The notes under the pieces are model-generated. The model worked only from the letters and a program-made list of their open reading frames with translations, was not told the origin of the DNA and did no database searches. Below are positions 1 to 7,553 of a DNA stretch of 64,000 nt, in pieces; positions within the stretch are counted from its first letter, which is position 1, and every line of letters starts with the position of its first letter. The translations under genes and the position numbers were made by a program. This DNA is from CAZDAM01 sp964503595 (lineage in GTDB: Bacteria; Muiribacteriota; UBA6191), in the NCBI GenBank assembly GCA_964503595.1, contig CAZDAM010000004.1:1-64000 (forward strand), given 5' to 3'.

Positions 1-44
1 CAATCAGTTCACCCGGTTTCGGATTCTTCTGCCCTGGAGCGAAA

Positions 45-66
45 GACCCGCTCAGAAGAGCGGGTC
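45..66 (-). terminator. Intrinsic terminator of the hsp20 operon
   Basis: A perfect 9-bp stem (GACCCGCTC/GAGCGGGTC) with a four-base AGAA loop lies just past the stop of the last small heat-shock gene. Read leftward, only TTTC follows the stem, so the U-tract is short and termination efficiency is uncertain. Confidence 0.6.
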
Positions 67-79
67 CTGAAGGCTTTTA

Positions 80-547
80 TCAGTTTCCGGTAATCGGAAT
101 CTTGCGTGTACTGGCCGACCTGGTGATTTTGGGCAGGGTAATGGTCAGTACCCCATCCTTGCAGACGGCCTGTACTTCTTCTTCATTGACTTCACCGGGA
201 AGAGCAATGGAGCGGTGGAAGGAACCATAAACCCTTTCCACCCGATGGAAACGATCCTCTTTATTTTCCTGAATCTGGCGCTTCTCGCCTTTCAGGCTGA
301 GAATCCCTTTCTCCAGTTGGACTTCAATATCCTTTTCGCTCATGCCGGGAACTTCGGCATGCACGGTATAGCTGGTTTCGTTTTCCAGAATATCCATATG
401 CAGCATTCCGGTACGATTTTCGGTCAGGCCGAAATTTTCAAAGAAGTTGTCAAACAGTGAGTTGACCTGTTTCTGGAAGCTTTCCAGTGGATGGGACAGC
501 TCGTGGGCGTCTTCTCTTAAGCGCAGCATTTCTTTTCTGTCTTTCAT
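80..547 (-). CDS. Small heat-shock protein, Hsp20/alpha-crystallin family (1 of 3)
   Basis: ATP-independent holdase chaperone of 155 aa, expected to form oligomers and hold unfolding proteins for refolding by other chaperones. An N-terminal helical segment of about 45 residues precedes the alpha-crystallin domain (about 48-140), which ends in the diagnostic GVLTITLPK strand. A short tail with an I-x-I-like KIPI sequence follows and could dock neighbouring subunits. Of the three adjacent paralogues this is the most canonical, with a full N-terminal arm. It is preceded by a good Shine-Dalgarno (GGAGGT on the minus strand) and is the last gene of the operon. Family assignment is firm; the client proteins are unknown. 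Confidence 0.93.
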   Translation of the reverse strand: MKDRKEMLRLREDAHELSHPLESFQKQVNSLFDNFFENFGLTENRTGMLHMDILENETSYTVHAEVPGMSEKDIEVQLEKGILSLKGEKRQIQENKEDRFHRVERVYGSFHRSIALPGEVNEEEVQAVCKDGVLTITLPKITRSASTRKIPITGN

Positions 548-560
548 GATAAACCTCCAA

Positions 561-911
561 TCAATCCTGGGACTGGACCTGAATTTTGCGGGAGATCGTG
601 GTTGCCTTGGGCAGTGTGACGGTCAGAAGTCCCTGTTTGAGACTGGCCTGAATCGAATCGGCCTGTATGGGCTGGTAGATTTCAAAGGCCCGGCGATAGG
701 TGCGGGCACCGAATTCCCGGTGTTTGAGAACGGCATCCTGAATCTCCGTTTCTGTGGTTTCCGCTGTGATGGTCAGGGTTTCTCCCTGAAAATCAAGGTG
801 AATGGATTCGGCAGTGGCGCCGGGCATATCCAGAAACAGAAGCAGGTTCTCCTTTGTTTCAAACACATCGGTTACGGGCCGGGTGGCCGGGATGGGGGCT
901 GTTTTTTCCAT
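561..911 (-). CDS. Small heat-shock protein, Hsp20 family, short form (2 of 3)
   Basis: At 116 aa this paralogue is almost only the alpha-crystallin domain. The N-terminal arm is about 12 residues and the domain closes with GLLTVTLPK. It lies 13 bp upstream of the third-position gene and 11 bp downstream of the first, with its own AAGGAG Shine-Dalgarno. Short-armed sHSPs often form small oligomers or co-assemble with a longer partner, so mixed oligomers with its neighbours are plausible (inference). Sequence similarity to the flanking genes is limited outside the core strands, so the triplication is not recent. Confidence 0.9.
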   Translation of the reverse strand: MEKTAPIPATRPVTDVFETKENLLLFLDMPGATAESIHLDFQGETLTITAETTETEIQDAVLKHREFGARTYRRAFEIYQPIQADSIQASLKQGLLTVTLPKATTISRKIQVQSQD

Positions 912-922
912 GATGACTCTCC

Positions 923-1321
923 TTATCCTGCTTTCACCTGAATTTTGCGTGGTCTGGAATCCCTGGAGCGGAGCAGGGTCAGTTTCAGGATTCCCTGTTT
1001 CAGAGTGGCCTCCACAGAATCTTCCTCGACTTCCCAGGGAAGCTCAAACTGCCGCTCATAATTGCCGGAAAAGCGCTCACGCATCAGGGGCCGTGCTTCT
1101 TCGGGAAGTTCAAAGGATGCCCTTTCGGCCCTGATCAGAAGCTCCTGGCCCTGAAGTTCAATTTCCACCAGATCTTCTCTGGTTCCGGGAACTTCAAGTT
1201 CCAGAACAATCCTGTCGTTGGCGACATGGCTGCGAACTCTTGGTGTGATGACCCGTTTTTTCTGAACAGAACCCTGGGGTACAAATCCCCAGTTTTGTGG
1301 TGTGAATGGATGAAACATCAT
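923..1321 (-). CDS. Small heat-shock protein, Hsp20 family (3 of 3, first in operon)
   Basis: A 132-aa sHSP and the promoter-proximal gene of the three. A 30-residue arm leads into a crystallin domain ending GILKLTLLRS, where the usual LPK is replaced by LLRS, and the tail carries KIQV as a possible I-x-V docking motif. The Shine-Dalgarno AAGGAGGT is close to perfect, suggesting high translation on induction. The strong hairpin at 1404-1446 separates this operon from endA upstream, so a private promoter should lie between about 1322 and 1400. I do not see a clear CIRCE element or sigma-32-type consensus there. Confidence 0.9.
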   Translation of the reverse strand: MMFHPFTPQNWGFVPQGSVQKKRVITPRVRSHVANDRIVLELEVPGTREDLVEIELQGQELLIRAERASFELPEEARPLMRERFSGNYERQFELPWEVEEDSVEATLKQGILKLTLLRSRDSRPRKIQVKAG

Positions 1322-1403
1322 TGTCTACCTCCTTGGCACTTTCATCATTGAAAGCTCTGTGCCAGAAGGTTTTAGGGCCCGGAAACCCTTTATTGATGAG
1401 GAA

Positions 1404-1446
1404 AAACAGAAGAAAGCCCCCAAAAACCGGGGGCTTTCTTCTGTTT
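1404..1446 (-). terminator. Strong intrinsic terminator after endA, with a tandem hairpin
   Basis: An 18-bp perfect stem (arms 1404-1421 and 1429-1446, loop 1422-1428) contains a C5/G5 block flanked by A/T pairs. Read leftward it ends in a T-rich run, so it should terminate endA and insulate the hsp20 operon. A second 9-bp stem, GTTTCAAAG/CTTTGAAAC at 1443-1465, shares its last four bases with the first, giving two tandem hairpins directly after the endA stop. Confidence 0.85.
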
Positions 1447-1483
1447 CAAAGCGAAACTTTGAAACACGGGCTGTTTCAGAGTG

Positions 1484-2461
1484 TTATTGGGGATCCTGAT
1501 GCAGGGAATCAAAGCGGCTGGAGCGCTGCCTGAGATCCTGGCACTGTTCCACCAGCCAGGGGTTGGGGTCTCCCTGAAGGGCCAGGATTTTGTCATGACG
1601 TTCGCATTCCCAGGCATCCGCTGGATCGGAGCGGCTCCAGCTTTCCAGCATTTTCATGGTGTCCTCGGAAAGAACAACGGATCCGGGATAGCGGTTTTTC
1701 ATGTAAAACCAGGTGCGGGCCATTTCGCCCCTGACAGAAGGTGCAGGTTCGGCAGCATTGGGGCCGAGCTCAAAATCACATTTGCCGAACTCGCGTTTTT
1801 CTCCGGCAACCATACCGAAGGGAAGATCGCCCCGGTAGCCGTTGACATCACCTACGGCCGGATAAAGGTTGTGCATGTCTTCTTCCATGCGGGCAAATTC
1901 CTTGGAGACTTTACGGGCACAGCGACGTCCCTTGTAGGGTTTGGGTTCGTGAATCACAGTTTCACAGTGAATGGCGCCATCGCCATCTCTTTTACAGACC
2001 CTTTGCTCACGATAGGGAGTGACACATGCATCATCTCCTTCCCTCCAAGCCTTGAAGGTCTGCCCAAAAAGACTGGCTGGCATGGAGTGCTCCCACTCGA
2101 TGCGCCCGGCACGGTATCCGGAGCCTTTGGGTTTGAAGCCACAGGACTTATGGTCAGGAACCAGAGTGAAGCGCTCCTGCATCTTCTTTTTCCAGTCCTG
2201 GTAGGAGGGGAAGGAAAATCCTTCCAGAGAATCCCAGTTATATAGAAGGTGTTTTTCCTTGGCCTCATGGAGATCTCTGGCATAGTCCTCTTCGGAAGAA
2301 GGAAGGGGAACCCGATCATAGGTGCATCCACAGTAAATCGAGATCTGGTGATTCGGATAAACTTTTTCGGTGAGCTTATCCTTTGAGGAGGAAAAGGAGC
2401 GTTCGGGGAGAGTTTCTGCCAGAGAGAGGGTCGTCAGAAGGAGAAAGAAAAATATGCGCAT
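1484..2461 (-). CDS. endA: Secreted endonuclease I family nuclease
   Basis: A 325-aa exported DNase/RNase of the EndA/NucM family, probably periplasmic or extracellular. A hydrophobic signal peptide (about residues 1-15) is followed by the family catalytic core: WEHS with His125 near the middle, and HNLYPAVGDVN (about 197-207) carrying the metal-binding region. Several cysteines (44, 46, 107, 146, 156, 166, 181) suggest disulfides, consistent with an exported enzyme. No Shine-Dalgarno precedes the ATG; a TATTTT hexamer lies 7 nt upstream, so the message may be leaderless, although the -35 is weak. The gene diverges from rpmH. A second family member sits at 46038-46856. Confidence 0.9.
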   Translation of the reverse strand: MRIFFFLLLTTLSLAETLPERSFSSSKDKLTEKVYPNHQISIYCGCTYDRVPLPSSEEDYARDLHEAKEKHLLYNWDSLEGFSFPSYQDWKKKMQERFTLVPDHKSCGFKPKGSGYRAGRIEWEHSMPASLFGQTFKAWREGDDACVTPYREQRVCKRDGDGAIHCETVIHEPKPYKGRRCARKVSKEFARMEEDMHNLYPAVGDVNGYRGDLPFGMVAGEKREFGKCDFELGPNAAEPAPSVRGEMARTWFYMKNRYPGSVVLSEDTMKMLESWSRSDPADAWECERHDKILALQGDPNPWLVEQCQDLRQRSSRFDSLHQDPQ

Positions 2462-2567
2462 AGGACTTAAAATACGATAAAAACGGCACGAAGTTACAAT
2501 TTCTCGGACATAGATTTGGTCTCTCTACCCTCTTCGATCCTTTCTGATCTAAAAAGTGATCGAATGC

Positions 2568-2596
2568 TTGACTTGAAGCTCGGGCGGTATTACTAT
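2568..2596 (+). promoter_or_regulatory. Sigma-70-type promoter for rpmH-rnpA
   Basis: TTGACT (2568-2573) and TACTAT (2591-2596) are separated by exactly 17 bp. Transcription would start near 2603, giving a leader of about 32 nt that contains the AAGGAA Shine-Dalgarno at 2623-2628. A second -10-like TACAAT is at 2614-2619, but I see no matching -35. No DnaA box (TTATCCACA) was seen in this intergenic region. Confidence 0.75.
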
Positions 2597-2634
2597 TCAC
2601 TACTTTTTTTGTCTACAATCGAAAGGAACGTGCT

Positions 2635-2772
2635 ATGAAGCGCACATTTCAGCCGCATAATCGCAGAAGAGCCCGTCGTCATGGATTTCGCCGTCGTATG
2701 GCAACTCCAGGAGGCAGGGCAATACTGAAGGCTCGCCGCGCCAAGGGGCGGCATCGCCTGACTCAGGTCTGA
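2635..2772 (+). CDS. rpmH: 50S ribosomal protein L34
   Basis: A 45-aa, highly basic protein with the hallmark order of L34: KRTFQPHNRRRARRHGFRRR near the N-terminus, then the ATPGGRAIL block and a basic tail. It belongs to the large ribosomal subunit. Shine-Dalgarno AAGGAA lies 6 nt before the ATG. Its stop codon shares one base with the rnpA start (TGATG), the classic coupled rpmH-rnpA arrangement. No dnaA gene or origin lies upstream, where many bacteria place it; endA is there instead. Confidence 0.97.
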   Translation: MKRTFQPHNRRRARRHGFRRRMATPGGRAILKARRAKGRHRLTQV

Positions 2773-3104
2773 TGCGTCCTTCGCTCCGGAAGAGAGACGA
2801 GTTCCGTCATGTGTTTGATGATGGGCGATGGGTCACCCGCCGTGGTGCCCCCTTGAGCGTCCTCTTCCGGGAGGCGGAGTTTTTTCGCTGTGGCCTTGTT
2901 TTGAGAAAGAAGTTGGGTAATGCAGTTTTTAGAAACCGCCTTAGAAGGCGGTTTTGGGCCATTTTGTATGAAGGTCTTGGGCAGCAGTGCTGGCAAGGTC
3001 ACTTTGTTGTTTTTGTGAATCCTGAATTTACAACATTTCAGTTCCAGGAAATGCGTGAGCATGTGCAAGCTATTATGGGTCGTGTCTTGGCCCGCTCGCG
3101 TTGA
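2772..3104 (+). CDS. rnpA: Ribonuclease P protein component
   Basis: The 110-aa basic protein subunit of RNase P, which assists the catalytic RNA in trimming tRNA 5' leaders. The diagnostic RNR segment is visible in GNAVFRNRLRRRFWAI (about residues 49-64). The start overlaps the rpmH stop by one base, so translation is coupled. Length and position in the rpmH-rnpA-yidD-yidC block match the family. Confidence 0.96.
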   Translation: MRPSLRKRDEFRHVFDDGRWVTRRGAPLSVLFREAEFFRCGLVLRKKLGNAVFRNRLRRRFWAILYEGLGQQCWQGHFVVFVNPEFTTFQFQEMREHVQAIMGRVLARSR

Positions 3105-3300
3105 GATTCTCTTGATCCGTTCGGTATACCGGCCGTTTTTCTCTCCCTGGTTGGGACAGAGCTGCCGGTTTGAGCCTACCTGCTCCCACTATGGGATGGA
3201 TGCTCTGGCCAAATACGGTTTCTGGAAGGGGAATCTTCTGATTGCCTGGAGAATTCTGCGATGCAATCCGTTCTGTAAGGGGGGCTACGATCCTGCTTAG
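3055..3300 (+). CDS. yidD: Membrane protein insertion efficiency factor YidD
   Basis: A small membrane-associated protein that assists YidC-dependent insertion. The core is unmistakable: FSPWLGQSCRFEPTCSHY, then YGFWKGNLLIAWRILRCNPF and a final GGYDPA. The start is uncertain. GTG at 3055 has an AGGA five bases upstream but adds about 15 residues not usual for YidD; ATG 3061 and GTG 3082 are alternatives. Its 5' end overlaps rnpA by up to 50 bp and its 3' end overlaps yidC. The usual tail after DPV is missing, so the protein ends very close to the conserved core. Confidence 0.9.
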   Translation: MSMCKLLWVVSWPARVEILLIRSVYRPFFSPWLGQSCRFEPTCSHYGMDALAKYGFWKGNLLIAWRILRCNPFCKGGYDPA

Positions 3301-4873
3301 AGCTTTATTTCTGTTACTTTGTGTGACGGGTTCAATTTTTACGCAATCCGCCGTGACAACCAGTACGCTGAAGGTGGAACTGGACCCCCAGGTCAGCCTG
3401 CCAAAAGTTGTTGAGAGTGAAAAGGACTTTTTGTGGTATCTGCCTGGAGCCACTCTGAAAATCACGAAAGATGGCCGGGTTACGGACTGGGTGATTGGTG
3501 GGAAGTTCTATACCCATGCTTTCATGAGTGGAGATTACCAGCCAAGAGAAGGCGGACAGAAGCTTCCAAGAGAGGCTGTAGGCATTCGCTTTGGCTTCAC
3601 GGGTAAGGATACAGACCGGTTTTCTACAGTTTCCACAAGTATTGAGGATGAAAATCGCCGCCTGATTTTTGAGATGGAAGATCGTCAGAAAGACTCCATG
3701 ACCAGAGGAATGAAAATCCGTCATACCCTGTTTTATACCGGCGAATACCGCATTCGCTGGGAAACGACTCTTGAAAACCCAACGGACAAGGCTATGCCTC
3801 TTCATCCGAGTGCGGATCCGGGCAAGATGCTGGGTCTGATCTTCGGCATTCATGATGCCACAAACTACTGGACAACTCTGGCAACCGGGATGGGATCCGA
3901 TCTGGAAACTGTAAGCCCGGAAGAGCGCTATAACTGGCCCGTCGACGCCCCAGGAGGACCGGGCACTGCCTGGAACTTTGCCGCCTGGCGCAGCAATCAT
4001 TTTGTAGCAGCGATCCGATCCGATGAGCCCCGTCCGCTTCTGGCCGGAAAATGGTCGATCACACGACCCGGACAGACTCCTGAAGCTCAGGAGCTGACAT
4101 CCATGATTCTGGGCCTGAGTGAAGATCAGCTGGCACCCCAGGGAAGCCTGAAAACGGGTCTTGAAATCTACATTGGAGAAAAACGTGAGGCGACCATGGC
4201 CGAAACCCCGTTTGCTCCACTGTTTGATCGGTATGGAGCAATCCTGGGAATCTTTGAGCGCCCCCTGTTCAAGATTCTTGAGATTTTTCATGGTCTGACC
4301 CAGAACTGGGGGTATTCCATTCTGCTTCTGACTTTAACGGTCAAACTGATGCTTCTGCCCCTGAACATCAAGCAGAACCGCAGTATGGCAGCCATGCAGG
4401 CTATTCAGCCCGAACTGAAAAAACTTCAGGACAAGTACGCTGATGATCGTCAGCGTCTGTCCCAGGAAATGATGAAGCTTTACCAGAAGCATCAGGTCAA
4501 TCCACTGGCCGGGTGTCTGCCGATGTTTTTGCAGATGCCGGTTTTTATTTCCCTTTATTACACCGTAAGCAGCAGCGTGGAAATGTATGGGGTTCCGTTT
4601 TTCTGGATTCCCAACCTTGCTTACGAAGATCCCTTTTTGATTTTACCCATTGTATTCACACTGAGTTTTTTGCTGACCCAGAGGAAAATGACGATCGATC
4701 CGTCCCAGAAAGCCATCATGATGTTCATGCCTTTCTTGATGTTTTTCATGATGATGCACCTCCCGGCGGGAGTGATGATCTATGTGGTTGGACAATCCCT
4801 GTTTTCAAATCTGGAGCAGACCTTCACCAGAAAACCGCAGGCAGTCCCTGAGGTTTCTCAGAAGAAACGCTGA
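3242..4873 (+). CDS. yidC: Membrane protein insertase YidC
   Basis: An inner-membrane insertase for respiratory and other membrane proteins, working alone or with SecYEG. An N-terminal anchor (LFLLLCVTGSIF) is followed by a large periplasmic beta domain (to about residue 330). The conserved insertase domain comes next: ILLLTLTVKLMLLPL, an amphipathic coiled segment rich in Lys/Gln, CLPMFLQMPVFISLYY and two further helices. The basic C-terminal tail is short. The start is unclear: TTG at 3242 lies inside yidD, whereas CTG at 3293 follows a strong AAGGGGGG by 8 nt and would begin exactly at the membrane anchor. Identity is secure. Confidence 0.95.
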   Translation: MPGEFCDAIRSVRGATILLRALFLLLCVTGSIFTQSAVTTSTLKVELDPQVSLPKVVESEKDFLWYLPGATLKITKDGRVTDWVIGGKFYTHAFMSGDYQPREGGQKLPREAVGIRFGFTGKDTDRFSTVSTSIEDENRRLIFEMEDRQKDSMTRGMKIRHTLFYTGEYRIRWETTLENPTDKAMPLHPSADPGKMLGLIFGIHDATNYWTTLATGMGSDLETVSPEERYNWPVDAPGGPGTAWNFAAWRSNHFVAAIRSDEPRPLLAGKWSITRPGQTPEAQELTSMILGLSEDQLAPQGSLKTGLEIYIGEKREATMAETPFAPLFDRYGAILGIFERPLFKILEIFHGLTQNWGYSILLLTLTVKLMLLPLNIKQNRSMAAMQAIQPELKKLQDKYADDRQRLSQEMMKLYQKHQVNPLAGCLPMFLQMPVFISLYYTVSSSVEMYGVPFFWIPNLAYEDPFLILPIVFTLSFLLTQRKMTIDPSQKAIMMFMPFLMFFMMMHLPAGVMIYVVGQSLFSNLEQTFTRKPQAVPEVSQKKR

Positions 4874-4890
4874 AGGAATAGCGTGATCCC

Positions 4891-5517
4891 ATGAAAGAAA
4901 AAATCCATTCCGCGGAAACCGTGGCTATTGCTAAAGAGCAGCTTTTGAGCATGCTCAAACCGAATTCAGACTATGAGACTTACGAGTTTGAAATTTTGCA
5001 GGAAGAAAGAAAGGGCCTTCTTGGTATTGGTGCCAGAGAGGCTGAAGTCCGGATCAAGGTTGAGGTTGATAAGACCAAAAAAGCCAAAACCGTTCTGGAA
5101 AGACTACTGAAAACCCTGGGGGTTCAGTCAGAGGTCAAGGAAAGAGGGAAGCGTCGTGATGGCGTTGAATTTGAACTGGCCGGGGAAGATGCAGATGAAT
5201 TCTTTCAGGAACTGGGTAAAGCCAGGGAATCATTTGAATTCCTTTTGAACCTTCTGATCAACCGCGGTACCAGCTCCCGTTTTTTCAAGGCCCGCTTAAG
5301 CCATATCAAAAGAAATCCGGCCCGTGAGCAGTTTCTGAAAAACCAGTCTGTGACTCTGGCCAGACAGGTTCTCAAAGAGGGCCGTGAGGTTTCCCTTCCA
5401 GCCATGAACAGCTATGAGCGCTCTCTGGTTCATAATGCAGTCAGGGACATGGAAGGCGTCATGACGGAAAGTGAAGGTCGTGGACCTGATCGTCATGTGG
5501 TGATCAAACCAGCCTGA
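4891..5517 (+). CDS. jag: Jag/KhpB-type RNA-binding protein with degenerate KH loop
   Basis: A 208-aa protein with the Jag order: an N-terminal Jag domain (about 1-55, including ERKGLLGIG), a KH-like domain (about 55-130) and a C-terminal R3H domain (about 145-208) with the R177-x3-H181 signature and the downstream ESEGRGPDRHVVI strand. Homologues bind RNA, and in Gram-positives influence cell elongation. The KH loop reads G109-K-A-R112 where the family usually has G-x-x-G, so nucleic-acid contact through KH may be weakened while R3H is intact. It lies between yidC and mnmE, its usual place. Confidence 0.9.
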   Translation: MKEKIHSAETVAIAKEQLLSMLKPNSDYETYEFEILQEERKGLLGIGAREAEVRIKVEVDKTKKAKTVLERLLKTLGVQSEVKERGKRRDGVEFELAGEDADEFFQELGKARESFEFLLNLLINRGTSSRFFKARLSHIKRNPAREQFLKNQSVTLARQVLKEGREVSLPAMNSYERSLVHNAVRDMEGVMTESEGRGPDRHVVIKPA

Positions 5518-5524
5518 CACAAGC

Positions 5525-6880
5525 ATGATTCGGGAAGATTCCCTTATTTGGGCCCTCGCTTCGGGAACGGGCGGGGCCATTGCTGTTTTACGCGTAAGCG
5601 GAGAAAACACCAAGAGCTGTCTGCAGCAGATTTTCCGGACGACCAGGGGTCGGCCTCTGAAAAACTTCAGACCCCGGCACATGCATTATGGACAGGTTCA
5701 GGATTCTGCCGGGAAAATCCTTGATGAGGTCTGCCTGGCCTATTTTCCCAACGGACAGAGCTATACCGGTGAGTCCATGGCCGAGATCTATTGCCATGGC
5801 TCAGGAGCAGTGATTCGCTCCATTGGAAAACTTCTGGAATCTCTGGGAGTTCGTCCGGCTCTGCCCGGAGAATTTACCCGCCGGGCTTTTCTGAATGGCC
5901 GCATGGGTCTTTCCCAGGCTGAAGCGATTCGCGAGCTGATTGAAGCGGACACCGAACTGGAAGCCTCCCTGGCGATTCATCGTCTCAAGGGAGCGCTCAA
6001 GGGCAAGGTTCAGTCCCTGAGGGCGGAGCTGATTGATACTGCTGCCCATCTGGAGGCGACTCTGGATTATCCGGAAGAAGATATTGAATTCATGGATGAT
6101 TCGGCTCTTCTGAAGCGCCTTGGTGGACTGAAGAACCAGATTCAGGAAATGATTGAGGCCTATGGCCGTCAATATCTGATCCGGCAGGGAATCAAAACCG
6201 TGATTGTAGGCAAACCCAATGCCGGTAAATCCTCCCTTCTGAATGCGCTTCTGAAGGAAGACCGGGCGATTGTGACGGAAATCGCGGGGACCACCCGGGA
6301 CAGCATCGAGGAAGAGTTGATTTTAAAGGGTGTGCGCTTCCGGTTTATGGATACAGCCGGAATTCGCGAGGCTCAGGACAAGGCTGAAGCCCTGGGAATT
6401 GCCCGCTCCCTGAAGGCGGAGGAAGAAGCAGATCTACTGATTTATCTGGTCGATGCCACCACGGTTTTGGAAGAAAAGCCCGGACGCAAACCGGATCTTC
6501 TGGTACTGAACAAAATCGATCTTGGAGTGCACGAAAGCTGGCAGAACCTGATTGAGACCAAAGAGGCCAGGACGATTTCGGCCCTGACTCATGAAGGACT
6601 GTCGGATCTTCTGGATAGCCTGGTGGGTATGGCCCGTGATCGGATTGGGGATGTCAGCCCGGACACGGTTGGAATTTCCTCTGAGCGTCAGGCCCACTGC
6701 CTTGAAATGGCCATGGAATCCCTGCATGCCTTTGAAAATTCTCTGAATTCGGGCATTCCAATGGATATAGCTCTTGTAGATCTTTACGAAGCACGCGATC
6801 ATTTGGGTCAGATCACAGGAGAAATTGCCAGTGAAGACATTATTGACCGGATTTTTGAGAAGTTCTGTATCGGGAAGTAA
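5525..6880 (+). CDS. mnmE: tRNA modification GTPase MnmE
   Basis: A GTPase that, with MnmG, installs the carboxymethylaminomethyl (or related) group on U34 of tRNAs reading two-codon boxes. The 451 aa include an N-terminal folate-binding domain (about 1-118), a helical domain, and an inserted G domain with P-loop GKPNAGKS (229-236), a DTAG G3 motif and NKID G4. The protein ends in the catalytic CIGK tail (Cys448). No Shine-Dalgarno is seen; the ATG is 7 nt after the jag stop, suggesting coupling. The partner mnmG is not in the window. Confidence 0.97.
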   Translation: MIREDSLIWALASGTGGAIAVLRVSGENTKSCLQQIFRTTRGRPLKNFRPRHMHYGQVQDSAGKILDEVCLAYFPNGQSYTGESMAEIYCHGSGAVIRSIGKLLESLGVRPALPGEFTRRAFLNGRMGLSQAEAIRELIEADTELEASLAIHRLKGALKGKVQSLRAELIDTAAHLEATLDYPEEDIEFMDDSALLKRLGGLKNQIQEMIEAYGRQYLIRQGIKTVIVGKPNAGKSSLLNALLKEDRAIVTEIAGTTRDSIEEELILKGVRFRFMDTAGIREAQDKAEALGIARSLKAEEEADLLIYLVDATTVLEEKPGRKPDLLVLNKIDLGVHESWQNLIETKEARTISALTHEGLSDLLDSLVGMARDRIGDVSPDTVGISSERQAHCLEMAMESLHAFENSLNSGIPMDIALVDLYEARDHLGQITGEIASEDIIDRIFEKFCIGK

Positions 6881-7544
6881 ACTCCGAGGCTTGACAGCAT
6901 GTCTGAGCCTGCTGCTCCTGTCAGGGTGCTCTCTGACCGATGAGAATGGGGAGGTCATGGTGGGCAATGGCATCAGGCTCTCTTCCGTGCGCACGGTGGG
7001 AAGCTCGATCAGCAAGGTCGCCGTGGATAACACCTACGATCTGATCATCAATACCGGCCGCAATACCCGGGTGACAGTAAAGGCCGATCAGAATCTTCTG
7101 GAACATATCGGGGTCACAACTCCTGGAGGTGGTCAGGTTGTCATTGCTAATTCCAAGGAGCTTCTGCCGACTTCCGATATTCTGGTTGACATTGACCTGC
7201 CGAATCTGGCTGCAACCCATCTTCGCTTTGAAAGTGAAGCCAGGGCGCTTGCTGTGAGTGAGTCGGCGATGTCGGTGATTCTTGAGCATGGTTCCCGTCT
7301 TGAGCTGAGCGGGTTTGTGGAAACCTTGACAGTCGATATGAGTGGTTCTGCCCGTCTTGAGGCACCGGGACTTAAAGTTGGCACTCTGGATCTGAAAGCC
7401 AGTGGTACGGCATCTGCGGGAGTGGGACAGATCACTTCTTTAAGCGTGATCCTTGAGGACACATCCCGGCTGGATGTCTCTTCCAATGCTACGTTCCTCA
7501 CAAGTTCCGTAGCTGACAATGCCAGGCTGAATCTTGCGGAATGA
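6831..7544 (+). CDS. Lipoprotein with DUF2807-like (head-GIN) beta-solenoid domain
   Basis: A predicted lipoprotein: a long N-region, then LTACLSLLLLSGC with a lipobox (LSGC) giving the lipidated Cys. The mature part (about 200 aa) is made of repeated short beta strands in Ser/Ala/Val-rich rungs (for example LTVDMSGSARLEAPGLKVGTL), the pattern of DUF2807 putative auto-transporter adhesin head domains. I place the start at GTG 6831, which has an AGGAG nine bases upstream; this buries about 50 bp of the gene inside the end of mnmE. TTG 6891 is an alternative that shortens the signal peptide. The function in this organism is unknown. Confidence 0.75.
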   Translation: MKTLLTGFLRSSVSGSKLRGLTACLSLLLLSGCSLTDENGEVMVGNGIRLSSVRTVGSSISKVAVDNTYDLIINTGRNTRVTVKADQNLLEHIGVTTPGGGQVVIANSKELLPTSDILVDIDLPNLAATHLRFESEARALAVSESAMSVILEHGSRLELSGFVETLTVDMSGSARLEAPGLKVGTLDLKASGTASAGVGQITSLSVILEDTSRLDVSSNATFLTSSVADNARLNLAE

Positions 7545-7553
7545 TCTGTGAAA

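Noticed and set aside
2462..2634. Chromosome origin next to rpmH
   Set aside because: No DnaA boxes, AT-rich DUE or dnaA gene were seen; only a promoter for rpmH.
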